A stretch of DNA of 64,000 nucleotides. Source: UBA1422 sp041859095 (GTDB taxonomy: Bacteria; Bacillota; Clostridia; Peptostreptococcales; Anaerovoracaceae). The stretch's first letter is position 1. The number at the start of each line of letters is the position of its first letter. Position numbers and translations under genes: made by a program. Positions 35,581 to 43,936 of this stretch are shown piece after piece. The stretch lies in the NCBI GenBank assembly GCA_041859095.1, contig JBHEKY010000018.1:1-64000 (forward strand), in the 5' to 3' direction. Below the pieces are notes generated by a model that saw nothing but the letters and a program-made list of their open reading frames with translations, did not search any database and was not told the origin of the DNA.

Positions 35581-37014
35581 TTAGGCCTCTTCTTGTTTTG
35601 CGATATTCATCATGATGGCGCATTCCATCCGCTTACGAAACAGATCGCAACCGTATTCGTAAATCGCTGCAATGTCGCCACCGGCATGGTAGGAATTAGC
35701 GGCACAGCCGCCACTACAATAAAGTTGCGCCCAGCAATCCCGACATTCTTGCCTGGAAAAAACGTTGCAGGAACGAAAGTCGTGTTGCAAGTCCAGGCGT
35801 TTGACACCGGTCCAGACATCCCCCATGCTGTAGGCTGCATTTCCAACAAACTGATGACAGGGGAAAAGCTCTCCCCAGGGGGTGACAGCCAGGTATTCGG
35901 TGCCGGATCCGCATCCGGTGATTCGCTTATAGATGCAAGGACCCTCGGTCAGGTCCAGCGTATAATGATAGAAGGTAAATGGATTGCCTTCTTTTTCTCT
36001 TTTTAGCATTTCAACTGCCAGCAATTCATATTGACGGTAAAGTTCCGGCAGGTCTTCCTTTGTCAGTGCGTATGATTCTCCCGGGGCGCAGACCACCGGC
36101 TCCATGGACAATTCTTTGAATCCCAGATCAGCCATGTGAAAAAGATCTTCGGTAAAGTCCACGTTGTTGTGGGTGAAGGTGCCACGGATGTAGTAACCCT
36201 TGCCCTCTCGTGAATCCACAAACTTCTGAAATTTAGGCACGATGGTTTCGTAGCTACCCTGGTCTCCAAAAGTTCGTCGCAGTTTATCGTGAATTCCCTT
36301 TCGGCCATCAAGACTGAGCACCACATTGTGGATTTCCCGGTTACAAAAGTCCATGACTTCTTCATCAATTAAAACGCCGTTGGTGGTTAATGTAAACCTA
36401 AAATTTTTATTATGTTTCTTTTCTTCCGCTCGTGCATAAGCAACGATTTGCTTTACTACATCCCAGTTCATCAGCGGTTCCCCACCAAAAAAATCAACTT
36501 CCAGATTGTGCCGACTGCCGGAATTGGCAATCAAAAAGTCGATGGCTTGCTTGCCCACTTCAAACGCCATAAGCGCCCGGTCTCCATGGAATTTGCCCTG
36601 ACTGGCAAAGCAATATTCACAATTCAGGTTACAAGTGTGGGCTACATGAAGGCATAGAGCTTTGACAACCTGTGCTTCTGGAGCTTCGGTTGTGGCTTGC
36701 ACTCTCTCTGTTGGCTGGGTGTCTTTTGACGCCTGTTGGGATGGCGCATCCTTGGGCTGACTCAGCACCGGCTCGGAAAATAGTTGGCCCGCATCCCTAA
36801 GTGTGCTCACATCTTCCAGGACTTCAATAATTTCTTCCCGAGTGACCGTTGCATCGTCAGCGTATTTCCGTAGCATTTCACCGATGATTTCTTCTTTCGG
36901 CATAACCTGAAAAAGACCAATGACATCGTATGCCAAAGGGTCGACGGTGTGGATGGAACCGCTGTTCACATCCAGCACAATATGATATCCGTTCAAAATG
37001 TATTGATGAATCAT
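35581..37014 (-). CDS. scfB: SCIFF peptide maturase, thioether-forming radical SAM/SPASM enzyme
   Basis: 477 residues. The N-terminal ~110 residues (MIHQYILNGYHIVLDVNSGS onward) are the peptide-recognition part. The radical SAM cluster motif C128-NLN-C132-EY-C135 is canonical. The SPASM region carries CIYKRITGCGSGTEYL and CRDCWAQLYCSGGCAANSY. Known role of the family: forms thioether (Cys S to carbon) cross-links in the SCIFF peptide. The long upstream extension to 37137 is rejected: ATG 37014 has AGGAGA at the right distance and matches family N-termini. It follows the SCIFF gene by 31 bases. Confidence 0.93.
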   Translation of the reverse strand: MIHQYILNGYHIVLDVNSGSIHTVDPLAYDVIGLFQVMPKEEIIGEMLRKYADDATVTREEIIEVLEDVSTLRDAGQLFSEPVLSQPKDAPSQQASKDTQPTERVQATTEAPEAQVVKALCLHVAHTCNLNCEYCFASQGKFHGDRALMAFEVGKQAIDFLIANSGSRHNLEVDFFGGEPLMNWDVVKQIVAYARAEEKKHNKNFRFTLTTNGVLIDEEVMDFCNREIHNVVLSLDGRKGIHDKLRRTFGDQGSYETIVPKFQKFVDSREGKGYYIRGTFTHNNVDFTEDLFHMADLGFKELSMEPVVCAPGESYALTKEDLPELYRQYELLAVEMLKREKEGNPFTFYHYTLDLTEGPCIYKRITGCGSGTEYLAVTPWGELFPCHQFVGNAAYSMGDVWTGVKRLDLQHDFRSCNVFSRQECRDCWAQLYCSGGCAANSYHAGGDIAAIYEYGCDLFRKRMECAIMMNIAKQEEA

Positions 37015-37045
37015 ACTTCTCCTAAAAAAAGAAGGGCTTGTCACC

Positions 37046-37192
37046 CTACTTCTTTTCGTTTTCGCATTTCTGGTTAGCAACGCCGCAGGAAGTCTTGCAG
37101 GCTGACTGGCAGGATGTCTGGCATTCGCCGCAACCACCGTGCTTTGCGCTGTCTTTCAGGTTTCGGGTTTCTATGGTTTTGATTCTTTTCAT
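37046..37192 (-). CDS. scfA: SCIFF peptide (six cysteines in forty-five), ranthipeptide precursor
   Basis: 48 residues. The N-terminal leader MKRIKTIETRNLKDSAKHGG precedes a core with six Cys (CGECQTSCQSACKTSC then QKC), the diagnostic SCIFF pattern, nearly invariant in Clostridia. AAAGGAGA precedes the ATG at 37192. SCIFF is modified by the adjacent maturase; in other Clostridia it has been linked to quorum-like signalling and metabolism, not killing. The frame is open upstream to 37279, but the family start is MKxIKTI. Confidence 0.95.
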   Translation of the reverse strand: MKRIKTIETRNLKDSAKHGGCGECQTSCQSACKTSCGVANQKCENEKK

Positions 37193-37223
37193 GATGGTTC
37201 TCCTTTGTTTGTGTACGTGGTAC

Positions 37224-37252
37224 AGTTTACCGTCAAAGGTCTCGTTTGTCAA
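37224..37252 (-). promoter_or_regulatory. Promoter of the SCIFF operon
   Basis: On the minus strand perfect TTGACA (37252-37247), 17-bp spacer, TAAACT (37229-37224), 30 bases before the scfA start. Confidence 0.75.
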
Positions 37253-37301
37253 CAGTTGCGGAGGTGTTAGAGAAAACATAGAACTGTACTAAAAATAGAT
37301 A

Positions 37302-37330
37302 TTGCACTTAAAGTTCATATGTTCTATAAT
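37302..37330 (+). promoter_or_regulatory. Promoter of the secreted-protein gene
   Basis: TTGCAC (37302-37307), 17-bp spacer, perfect TATAAT (37325-37330), 65 bases before the start at 37395. Confidence 0.7.
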
Positions 37331-37394
37331 TATAGCAAAGTTAAGATGAATGGCGTTTAGCGCTCATGGGGATAGTAGAATAGGAGGTATAAAT

Positions 37395-38264
37395 ATGAAA
37401 AAAACAATGACTACATTTTCACTTTGTGCAATCATGGTAAGCCTGATATTTACTACAGTACCGGTTTATGCAGAGGGCATTTCGGTAATAGCTCCCGCAG
37501 CAGAGCAAATTCAACTTGATAGCGAATCCTTAGATTTGGATCAAAGCGATCTGAAGGAATACGAAGAATTTTCGGACGGATTAGCGGCTGAACTGCGCAA
37601 TGCGGATGGTGAGAGCATTGGGGAAGTTATTAAGGAATACAACCTAAGCAACGATTGTACGGTCAATGATAAGGCTGACCAAGTAATTGATGCGTGTGAA
37701 AGCAATGTGATGGAAGCTACTATCGATGGAGAATTAAAAGAAACATATCGTATAGACGAGCAAACTACAGTCACAATTACCCCGCTTTATATTGCGGAGG
37801 AGGAATTCATCAAAGGAACGCCGAAGGATGAAGGTTACGTTCCAGAGCCATTAACAATTAGCGACAAGATAATCAATTTATTTGTTGATTCGGCATATGC
37901 TGCATCTGTAACTAAAAGTACTGGAACAATTTATGCTAAAAGATCAATATATAATCGTTTTGGGCAAATGATGGTTTCTGTTCATACCCAATGCAACTTT
38001 TATTACGATGGGAGCAAAGCATGGTACAAAAGTGGTTTTGATGGCTACTACACTAGAGGCTTATTTACATTATGGGGTTGTTCACAATGGGATAAATGGA
38101 AAGAGGCGAATGGGACATCTTATACAGCAACAGCCCGTGGAGTTTTTTGTTGGGGGCTCCAATATGAAGGAAATGGTTTAATTGTGGATGAAGCTGTTTG
38201 CAGAGTGAAAATTACATGCTCAAAGAATGGTATAATCACAAAATCATACACACCGTCACTATGA
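37395..38264 (+). CDS. Secreted protein of unknown function with Cys-containing C-terminal domain
   Basis: 289 residues. MKKTMTTFSLCAIMVSLIF...VPVYAEG is a clear signal peptide with cleavage after AYA-like VYA. Residues ~30-170 are acidic and charged, possibly a propeptide, ending near ...FVDSAYAASV. That second AYAA looks like another cleavage site around residue 174. The last ~115 residues (KSTGTIYAKRSIYNRFGQMM onward) are aromatic, Gly-rich and hold four Cys, which could form disulfides. Signal, propeptide and compact Cys domain suggest a secreted bacteriocin-like or protease-processed protein, unproven. AGGAGG precedes ATG 37395; a longer frame from 37350 is rejected. Confidence 0.65.
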   Translation: MKKTMTTFSLCAIMVSLIFTTVPVYAEGISVIAPAAEQIQLDSESLDLDQSDLKEYEEFSDGLAAELRNADGESIGEVIKEYNLSNDCTVNDKADQVIDACESNVMEATIDGELKETYRIDEQTTVTITPLYIAEEEFIKGTPKDEGYVPEPLTISDKIINLFVDSAYAASVTKSTGTIYAKRSIYNRFGQMMVSVHTQCNFYYDGSKAWYKSGFDGYYTRGLFTLWGCSQWDKWKEANGTSYTATARGVFCWGLQYEGNGLIVDEAVCRVKITCSKNGIITKSYTPSL

Positions 38265-38281
38265 TTAATAGGAGGATTAAT

Positions 38282-38461
38282 ATGAAAGTTATTATGCCAT
38301 ATATAATAGTGTTCGTAGTTTCGCTAGTGCTATGTACTTATAATACTTCTAGTCCAATTACTATTCCTCTCATAGCAGGGATTTTACTTATTTCTTTTTT
38401 CTGGGCCTTGCTTCTTGGCACTGTGGCACTACTTGCTATACGACTTGTGAAAGGAATGTAG
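38282..38461 (+). CDS. Small two-span membrane protein
   Basis: 59 residues, mostly two hydrophobic helices (MPYIIVFVVSLVLCTY and PLIAGILLISFFWALLLGTVALLAI) and a short basic tail. AGGAGG at 38271-38276 is well placed. It follows the secreted protein by 17 bases, so it could be a small immunity-type or anchor partner. The frame extends upstream to 38198 but would overlap the previous gene. Confidence 0.6.
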   Translation: MKVIMPYIIVFVVSLVLCTYNTSSPITIPLIAGILLISFFWALLLGTVALLAIRLVKGM

Positions 38462-38507
38462 TTTAAATCAAAAGGTTATGAAGCATAAGTAATAAATATG
38501 ATATACA

Positions 38508-38568
38508 AAAGGCAGAGAGAATGGAATTCGCTCTGCCTTTATATTAGAAATAGGGTGTTTTCTAATAT
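38508..38568 (+). terminator. Terminator and adjacent hairpin after the secreted-protein operon
   Basis: AAAGGCAGAG (38508-38517) pairs with CTCTGCCTTT (38531-38540), followed by a short T/A-rich stretch. A second palindrome (ATATTAGAAA at 38541-38550 with TTTCTAATAT at 38559-38568) follows directly. The T-tract is short, so confidence is moderate. Confidence 0.55.
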
Positions 38569-38644
38569 AAAACGGGGTCGCAACAAATACTGTTATTCAA
38601 GCAAAAGAGTGATGTAAGTACAAGGTTATTTTTGCCGTGATTTA

Positions 38645-38673
38645 TTGACAGTGCAAAACCTCACCGCTATAAT
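38645..38673 (+). promoter_or_regulatory. Consensus sigma-A promoter of the AOR operon
   Basis: Perfect TTGACA (38645-38650), 17-bp spacer, perfect TATAAT (38668-38673). Such a strong promoter with a structured leader downstream suggests control after initiation. Confidence 0.85.
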
Positions 38674-38702
38674 GAGCTAAGCAGATATATCATATCAGTA
38701 AA

Positions 38703-38786
38703 CTCCGAGCTTCGTAAGACACCTGTTGCCTGCGAAGCCGTTACGGTAGAAGAAGCGACTCTTCTGCCCGCCATCGCGCAAAGGAG
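38703..38786 (+). promoter_or_regulatory. Candidate Moco/Tuco (molybdenum/tungsten cofactor) riboswitch
   Basis: The leader between promoter and terminator folds into a closed element: CTCC (38703-38706) can pair with GGAG (38783-38786); GCTTCG with CGAAGC gives a 6-bp stem; GGTAGAAGA with TCTTCTGCC gives a 9-bp stem with one wobble. A single-stranded CGCCATCGCGCAAAGG follows, similar to the 3' part of the moco RNA motif I recall before E. coli moaA. The next genes encode a tungsten/molybdopterin AOR, the expected target. It looks shorter than full Moco RNAs, which fits the Tuco form. Not confirmed by a covariance model. Confidence 0.55.
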
Positions 38787-38792
38787 AGACTC

Positions 38793-38830
38793 GCATTCAA
38801 AAGGAATGCACTCTTTTCTTTGTTTCTTAT
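38793..38830 (+). terminator. Leader terminator of the AOR operon (riboswitch expression platform)
   Basis: GCATTC (38793-38798) pairs with GAATGC (38804-38809), then a long T-rich run to about 38830. Lying between the candidate riboswitch and the first gene, it would stop transcription when the aptamer is in one state. Confidence 0.6.
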
Positions 38831-38868
38831 TTTATCAACATATTTAGAACGGGAGGAATTGTACAAGC

Positions 38869-39255
38869 ATGAAAAGATTAAAGCTTGAGAAAGCAAAATG
38901 CATTGGTTGCCAACTGTGCGCCCAAATGTGCTCCGCCAACAAGGAAGATGCAGTTTGGCCGGAGAAATCCAGAATTTTCATCAAAACAACCTATGATGAC
39001 GGGAAACTAGTTTACCATGACGACTACTGCATTCTTTGCGGTATTTGTGTGAAGCAGTGCCCCGAAAAGGCAATCACCATGGATGAGTACCTGCGGGTAG
39101 ACGAAAGTCTTTGCACCGGCTGTGGAATCTGTGCAGAAAAATGCCCCAAGAAAGTCATCCGAATCAGAGAAGAACTCGCTATTATGTGTAACACTTGTGA
39201 GGGCGATCCCACCTGCGTCAAAGTTTGTCCGCAGAATGCCCTGACGTTTAAGTAG
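38869..39255 (+). CDS. Polyferredoxin-like electron carrier for AOR
   Basis: 128 residues with four 4Fe-4S motifs: CIGCQLCAQMC, CILCGICVKQCP, CTGCGICAEKCP and CNTCEGDPTCVKVCP. This arrangement resembles the small AOR-associated (HycB-like) ferredoxin subunit. It would carry electrons from the aldehyde oxidation to ferredoxin or another acceptor. ATG at 38869 after GGGAGGA. It lies 15 bases before the AOR gene. Confidence 0.88.
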   Translation: MKRLKLEKAKCIGCQLCAQMCSANKEDAVWPEKSRIFIKTTYDDGKLVYHDDYCILCGICVKQCPEKAITMDEYLRVDESLCTGCGICAEKCPKKVIRIREELAIMCNTCEGDPTCVKVCPQNALTFK

Positions 39256-39270
39256 AAAGGAGGACCCGAT

Positions 39271-41040
39271 ATGACCATGAAAGGATACCAGAACAACGTT
39301 CTGAGAGTAGATCTATCCCAGGCAAAAGTGGCTACGGAGCCTCTTCGTATGGACTTTGCAGAAAAATATGCAGGCCAAAAGGGCCTGGCCATCCGATACT
39401 TGTATGAAGAGTTGGCAGCGGGAATTGATCCCCTTGGCCCGGAAAACAAGCTTCTGTTTACCACAGGACCGATGACCGGAACCGGGGTTCCTTGCTCCGG
39501 CAAGCTTTCCATCGCAGCCAAATCACCGGCCACAGGCACCATCAATGATTGCTCCATTGGTGGACATTCCGCCAATGCAATTAAGTATGCCGGATATGAC
39601 ATGATCATTTTGGAAGGCAAAGCCAGCAAACCCACTTTGATCGTCATTGACAATGACAAAGTAACCCTGGAAGATGCATGGGACTTATGGGGCAAAGGCG
39701 CTCATGAGGCCGAGAAACTTCTCCAGGAAAGATTCGGACATGAATATGAACATCTGGTCATCGGACCGGCAGGCGAAAACCTGGTTCCCATGTCTTGCAT
39801 CAACTCAGATTATTATAGACAAGCCGGCCGTGGCGGCATCGGGGCTGTCATGGGCTCCAAAAACGTGAAGGCAGTGTCCATTCGCGGAACAGGTCCTGTG
39901 AAAGTAGCCAACGTAAAAGCCCTGGTCGAAAAAGTTCTCAAATACCAACAAGAAGACGTTCATCAGGATGACAACAACTTTGTATTTGATTGTGGTACCA
40001 CCGCATTCCTAGAAGCCTGTCAAGATGGCGGCATCCTGCCGAAACGCAACTTCAGCGATGCCACAGATGACAAATGGACGGAATACAACGGAGACGTGCT
40101 CCTAGAAAAACTAGTAGGCAAAAGAGGCTGCGGAAGCTGTGGCCTGGGATGCGGAAACTTTGTGAAATGGGAAGACGCTGTTGTTGAAGGACCGGAGTAC
40201 GAGTCTATTGCGGTCGCAGGACCCAACGCAGACGTATCCAACCCTTATGATATCCTGAAATACAATGAAGTAGCCGATGATATGGGCCTGGATACGATCA
40301 GTGCAGGAGACACCATTATCTGGGCCATGGAAATGACCGAAAAAGGCATCCATGATTTTGGCATCCGTTTCGGAGAAGCCGAAAAAATGAGAGAATACCT
40401 GAGATTGATTGCGCACCGGGAAGGCGTTGGTGCCGAACTGGCTGTAGGCGTCAAGAAAGCCTCCGAAAAATTCGGCGGCACGGATTTCGCCATGCAGGTC
40501 AAAGGCTTAGAATACCCGCAGTATGAACCACGCGGTTCTTGGGGCATGGCCATGGCTTATGCGGTTTCCGACCGTGGAGCGTGCCATATGAGGGCTTATG
40601 CGCCAAACGAAGAAGTGTTTGCAGCATCGATTCCGCCTTACACATCAGAAGGCAAGGGAGAGATGGTATATGGGCTTGCCGAGTTCAACGCAGTAAAATT
40701 CTCACTGTGCATCTGTGACTTCTGGGCGACCTGCAATTATGACATAATGGCAGATCTCATGACAGACATCACAGGCAAAGATTGGAAAGCCGAAGACATG
40801 GGCGAAATCGGACGAAGAGTCCTGAATATTGCCAGAGCCTTCAACCAAAGAGAAGGATTCAACCGTAAGGACGACACCGTTCCTAAGAGAATTGTCAATG
40901 AAGCCCTGAAGTCTGGACCAGCCGCTGGCCAAGCCATTCCGCAGGAAGCCTTTGATGACATGCTAGATCAATACTACCAGGTTATGGGATGGGACAAAGA
41001 CGGCAAGATGCCGGAAGAATTGATTCAAAGCCTGCTCTAG
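39271..41040 (+). CDS. aor: Aldehyde:ferredoxin oxidoreductase (tungsten/molybdopterin enzyme)
   Basis: Oxidises aldehydes to acids with reduction of ferredoxin, or the reverse. 589 residues. The N-terminal domain VLRVDLSQAKVATEPL resembles AOR domain 1; LLFTTGPMTGTGVPCSGKLS and AGRGGIGAVMGSKNVKAV match pterin-binding regions. The Fe-S cluster ligands CGSCGLGC near 290 and a distal Cys in DFWATCNYD are as expected. ATG at 39271 with AAAGGAGG. Possible role here: oxidising the aldehyde from the amine aminotransferases (for example 5-aminopentanal) with reduced ferredoxin as product; inference from position next to that gene set. Confidence 0.9.
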   Translation: MTMKGYQNNVLRVDLSQAKVATEPLRMDFAEKYAGQKGLAIRYLYEELAAGIDPLGPENKLLFTTGPMTGTGVPCSGKLSIAAKSPATGTINDCSIGGHSANAIKYAGYDMIILEGKASKPTLIVIDNDKVTLEDAWDLWGKGAHEAEKLLQERFGHEYEHLVIGPAGENLVPMSCINSDYYRQAGRGGIGAVMGSKNVKAVSIRGTGPVKVANVKALVEKVLKYQQEDVHQDDNNFVFDCGTTAFLEACQDGGILPKRNFSDATDDKWTEYNGDVLLEKLVGKRGCGSCGLGCGNFVKWEDAVVEGPEYESIAVAGPNADVSNPYDILKYNEVADDMGLDTISAGDTIIWAMEMTEKGIHDFGIRFGEAEKMREYLRLIAHREGVGAELAVGVKKASEKFGGTDFAMQVKGLEYPQYEPRGSWGMAMAYAVSDRGACHMRAYAPNEEVFAASIPPYTSEGKGEMVYGLAEFNAVKFSLCICDFWATCNYDIMADLMTDITGKDWKAEDMGEIGRRVLNIARAFNQREGFNRKDDTVPKRIVNEALKSGPAAGQAIPQEAFDDMLDQYYQVMGWDKDGKMPEELIQSLL

Positions 41041-41096
41041 AACTCTAATCTATACTAGAACGAATATCAAAAGCAGCTCAAAAAAATCAATAAAAT

Positions 41097-41135
41097 AAAA
41101 GCCGGGTGGTGATAATCACTACCCGGCTTTTGGTT
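41097..41135. terminator. Bidirectional terminator between AOR and the NhaC-type gene
   Basis: A 16-bp stem (41097-41112 with 41116-41131, one wobble) built on GCCGGGT/ACCCGGC, flanked by A's on the left and T's on the right, serving both convergent genes. Confidence 0.92.
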
Positions 41136-41171
41136 TAATGAAGGTTGTCTAAAGTCTTTGAACGGTGCAGA

Positions 41172-42779
41172 TTACCCGGCCTGCTCCGATTCTTTTTTGA
41201 TTTCCTCAATGGAGTATTTTTTCTCGCCGAAGATTCTATGTAATACAACCACTGCAGCAAAGAATACACCTAGAGTTACCAACATCGGCAGTACCCATCC
41301 ATCCACGAAACCAGATACAACGTAACCGACTGCGGCTGCGCCGGCACAGGTTACAGAGTAAGGAATTTGTGTTTTGATGTGATCTGTATGACGGATGTTG
41401 GAAGCAGCAGAGGATAGGATGGCAGTGTCAGCCAGAGGCGAACAGTGGTTACCAAATCCACCACCGCCGATAACGGTAGCGATACATGCATAAACGCTTA
41501 CATCCATGGCCACGGCTAACGGGACTGCAATGGGGATCATAATTGCGAAAGTACCCCAGGAAGCACCGGTAGAGAAGGTCATAATACAAGCAAACGCGAA
41601 TAAAATCAAAGGCACAATCCATCCAGGGACATTGCCGACAAACAAGCTGGCAACATACTCTGCGGTTCCCAATTCATCTCCCACTGAGCCGATGCTCCAT
41701 GCAAAGGCAAGCAAGATGACAACGAAGAGCATGGATTTGGTTCCTGTGACAAAAGCCGCCATGGACTCGGTCACCTTAGAAAGTCCACGAATCTTATAGA
41801 AGATAATGGAGAAGACCAAAGTAATAGCGATAGCATATACAAGGGCTAACATTCCATCCAGACTGTTTAGGGTATCAAGCAGGTCGTAGGATGAGAAGAA
41901 ACCACCGGTGTAAAGCATGAATACCATAGCCAGAACAACCAACAAAATGATGGGTGCCAATAAATCCAAAGCTCTTCCCTTTTCAGAAACAGGAATGGAT
42001 GAAAAATCATCATCATCCGCGTCGCCGCCGGAGAATGTCTTGTCGCAAAGCAATCCGGTTTCTCGGGTTCTTTTCTCAGCTTTGGCCATGGGGCCGAAGT
42101 CCAATTTCATTAGCGCGACCACCAACACCATAATGATGGAAAGCCATGCATAGTAGTTGTAAGGGATGACTTTGAGGAATGCCATGAATGCGTCCTCTTC
42201 GATCCCGGCTTCTGCAAAAGAACCAGCAATCAGGGATGCAATGAAGGCAACCCAGGATGAGAGCGGAACCACCAGGCAAATACCAACGGCAGTGGAGTCG
42301 ATAATATAGGATAATTTCTCTCGAGAAATTCCGTATTTATCGGTAACCGGTCTCATAATTGCACCATTTGTCAGCGCGTTGAAATAATCGTCAAAGAAAA
42401 TAAGGATGCCAATCAACCATGTGGTGAACTGAGCGCCCTTTTGTGTTTTGACTCTGCTACTGATAAGATCTCCGAATGCCTGTGAGGCGCCGGATCTGAT
42501 TAACAGGCCGATAAGCCCGCCAAGCATGATGACGATTAGCAATACTTCAACGTTCCAGGGGTCCGTCAAACTGCCCGAAATGACAAAATCGCCGGTTTCG
42601 TCATAACCGCCGACCATGATTCCAATCAAAGCCTCAAGGGCTCCCAATGGATTCCAGTCTGCCATAATCATACAACCGGTGAAAACACCGATGCTTAATG
42701 ACAGGAGTACTTCCTTAGTAGCGATTGCCAATACAATCGTTAGTAGGGGTGGAACAACGGATAAAAAGCCTACATCCAT
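41172..42779 (-). CDS. NhaC-type Na+/H+ antiporter family protein
   Basis: 535 residues with about 11-13 transmembrane spans. VLGGLIGLLIRSGASQAFGD, FDDYFNALTNGAIMRPVTD and GASWGTFAIMIPIAVPLAV are typical of the NhaC family. IGGGGFGNHCSPLADTAILSSAA is a conserved re-entrant segment. Family members exchange Na+ for H+, or carry amines and amino acids (arginine-ornithine or lysine-type substrates). In this context two roles are likely: recycling the Na+ pumped out by the decarboxylase, or uptake of the C5 amine/amino acid. GGAGG precedes the ATG. It is divergent from merR and convergent with aor. Confidence 0.85.
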   Translation of the reverse strand: MDVGFLSVVPPLLTIVLAIATKEVLLSLSIGVFTGCMIMADWNPLGALEALIGIMVGGYDETGDFVISGSLTDPWNVEVLLIVIMLGGLIGLLIRSGASQAFGDLISSRVKTQKGAQFTTWLIGILIFFDDYFNALTNGAIMRPVTDKYGISREKLSYIIDSTAVGICLVVPLSSWVAFIASLIAGSFAEAGIEEDAFMAFLKVIPYNYYAWLSIIMVLVVALMKLDFGPMAKAEKRTRETGLLCDKTFSGGDADDDDFSSIPVSEKGRALDLLAPIILLVVLAMVFMLYTGGFFSSYDLLDTLNSLDGMLALVYAIAITLVFSIIFYKIRGLSKVTESMAAFVTGTKSMLFVVILLAFAWSIGSVGDELGTAEYVASLFVGNVPGWIVPLILFAFACIMTFSTGASWGTFAIMIPIAVPLAVAMDVSVYACIATVIGGGGFGNHCSPLADTAILSSAASNIRHTDHIKTQIPYSVTCAGAAAVGYVVSGFVDGWVLPMLVTLGVFFAAVVVLHRIFGEKKYSIEEIKKESEQAG

Positions 42780-42923
42780 AGTAATCCTCCTTCTGTGATG
42801 TTACAGAAATAGTATGAAATAAAAAATAGCGAACCCTGGTTCGACACACAAAACGGTTATCAGAAACGCAGAGCAATCAGACCTTGTGAATTCTTTGTCA
42901 GAATCTTCATAATCTTTGGGCTA

Positions 42924-42951
42924 ATTATAACAAGAAAAGCTAGTTTGTAAA
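42924..42951 (-). promoter_or_regulatory. Candidate promoter of the NhaC-type gene
   Basis: Minus strand: TTTACA (42951-42946), 16-bp spacer, TATAAT (42929-42924). It lies in the divergent region with merR. The adjacent TTGTAAACAA palindrome overlaps the -35 and could be an operator. Confidence 0.55.
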
Positions 42952-43065
42952 CAAATCGAGCACAGAAAAACATCCAAATTGAAAAAAAACATTATACCAA
43001 GCATAAACATTTGTGCTAATATATGCCTATATTAAGTGCATCATAATTTGGAAAGGGAGAAAACA

Positions 43066-43896
43066 ATGGAGAAACTAACCATCGGTAAAATGGCAAGAAT
43101 CAATGGGATATCCGAACAGACCCTTCGACTTTACGATAAAATTCAGTTACTGCAGCCTTGCGAGATAAACCCTGAAACTGGATATAGGTACTACCACATC
43201 AAACAATGCGCCCAACTAGACATGATTCAGTACATGAAAGCCCTGGGAATGAACTTAGCACAGATCAAAGAGTGCTTTGCCAACCAGGATATTGAACGTT
43301 TTAAAGAGGTGCTTCATCTCCAGAAAGAAAATATCAACATCCAGTTGGAACAGTTGCGCCATACGGAGAAATCCATAGATAGAGCCATTGAAGGATATCA
43401 GAGATATGAAGTAGCACCTCGAGAGGAAGAACCTGTCCTGGAGTATCAGAAAGCACGCCGTATCTTCTGCTATGATACAAAAATCAATGCTTACAGCTAT
43501 GGGATGGAATACTATGAGCAGGTTTTACGCCCCCTCAAAAAGAACTTTACCCTTCATCATTTCCCAATGAGTAACTTCTGTAATGTGGGGTCTATCATCC
43601 GTCATGATTTTTTTATGAAACGAGAACTTATGGCAACGGAAGTCTTCGTTTTTCTGGATGATGATACCGGAACGCCGGAAGATATAGAAATTATTCCGGA
43701 AGGAATGTACGTCTGCCTTTACTGTGACGGCTACAACCGAGAGGAAGAAGGATTGGTAAAGCTCATGGATTACATCTTCACCCACGACTACAAAGTGGTG
43801 GGTGATTGTATTAGTGAAATCCTGGTAGAGTTGCCAACCACACAAAATTTCGACCGAAATGCATTCTTTAAATTACAGGTAATGATCAAGCGATAA
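43066..43896 (+). CDS. MerR family transcriptional regulator with effector-binding domain
   Basis: 276 residues. The N-terminal winged helix (LTIGKMARINGISEQTLRLYDKIQLLQP) matches MerR, followed by a dimer coiled coil (about 75-118) and a C-terminal GyrI/BmrR-like domain binding a small ligand (about 130-270). No metal-binding Cys pair is present, so an organic ligand is expected. Start ATG 43066 after AAAGGGAG. It lies directly upstream of the aminotransferase genes, whose leader has a 19-bp-spacer promoter typical of MerR targets, and is divergent from the NhaC-type gene. Proposed role: sensing the amine substrate or an intermediate. Confidence 0.88.
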   Translation: MEKLTIGKMARINGISEQTLRLYDKIQLLQPCEINPETGYRYYHIKQCAQLDMIQYMKALGMNLAQIKECFANQDIERFKEVLHLQKENINIQLEQLRHTEKSIDRAIEGYQRYEVAPREEEPVLEYQKARRIFCYDTKINAYSYGMEYYEQVLRPLKKNFTLHHFPMSNFCNVGSIIRHDFFMKRELMATEVFVFLDDDTGTPEDIEIIPEGMYVCLYCDGYNREEEGLVKLMDYIFTHDYKVVGDCISEILVELPTTQNFDRNAFFKLQVMIKR

Positions 43897-43936
43897 CTCT
43901 CATTTTGAAAAAATCTAAAAATTCAAAAATTATCTG

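Noticed and set aside
37015..37137. 41-residue N-terminal extension of the SCIFF maturase
   Set aside because: It would overlap the SCIFF gene on the same strand, and a good AGGAGA site precedes the ATG at 37014.
42830..42860. tRNA-like GGTTCGA sequence in the nhaC-merR gap
   Set aside because: No acceptor stem, D-arm or anticodon arm can be drawn around it.
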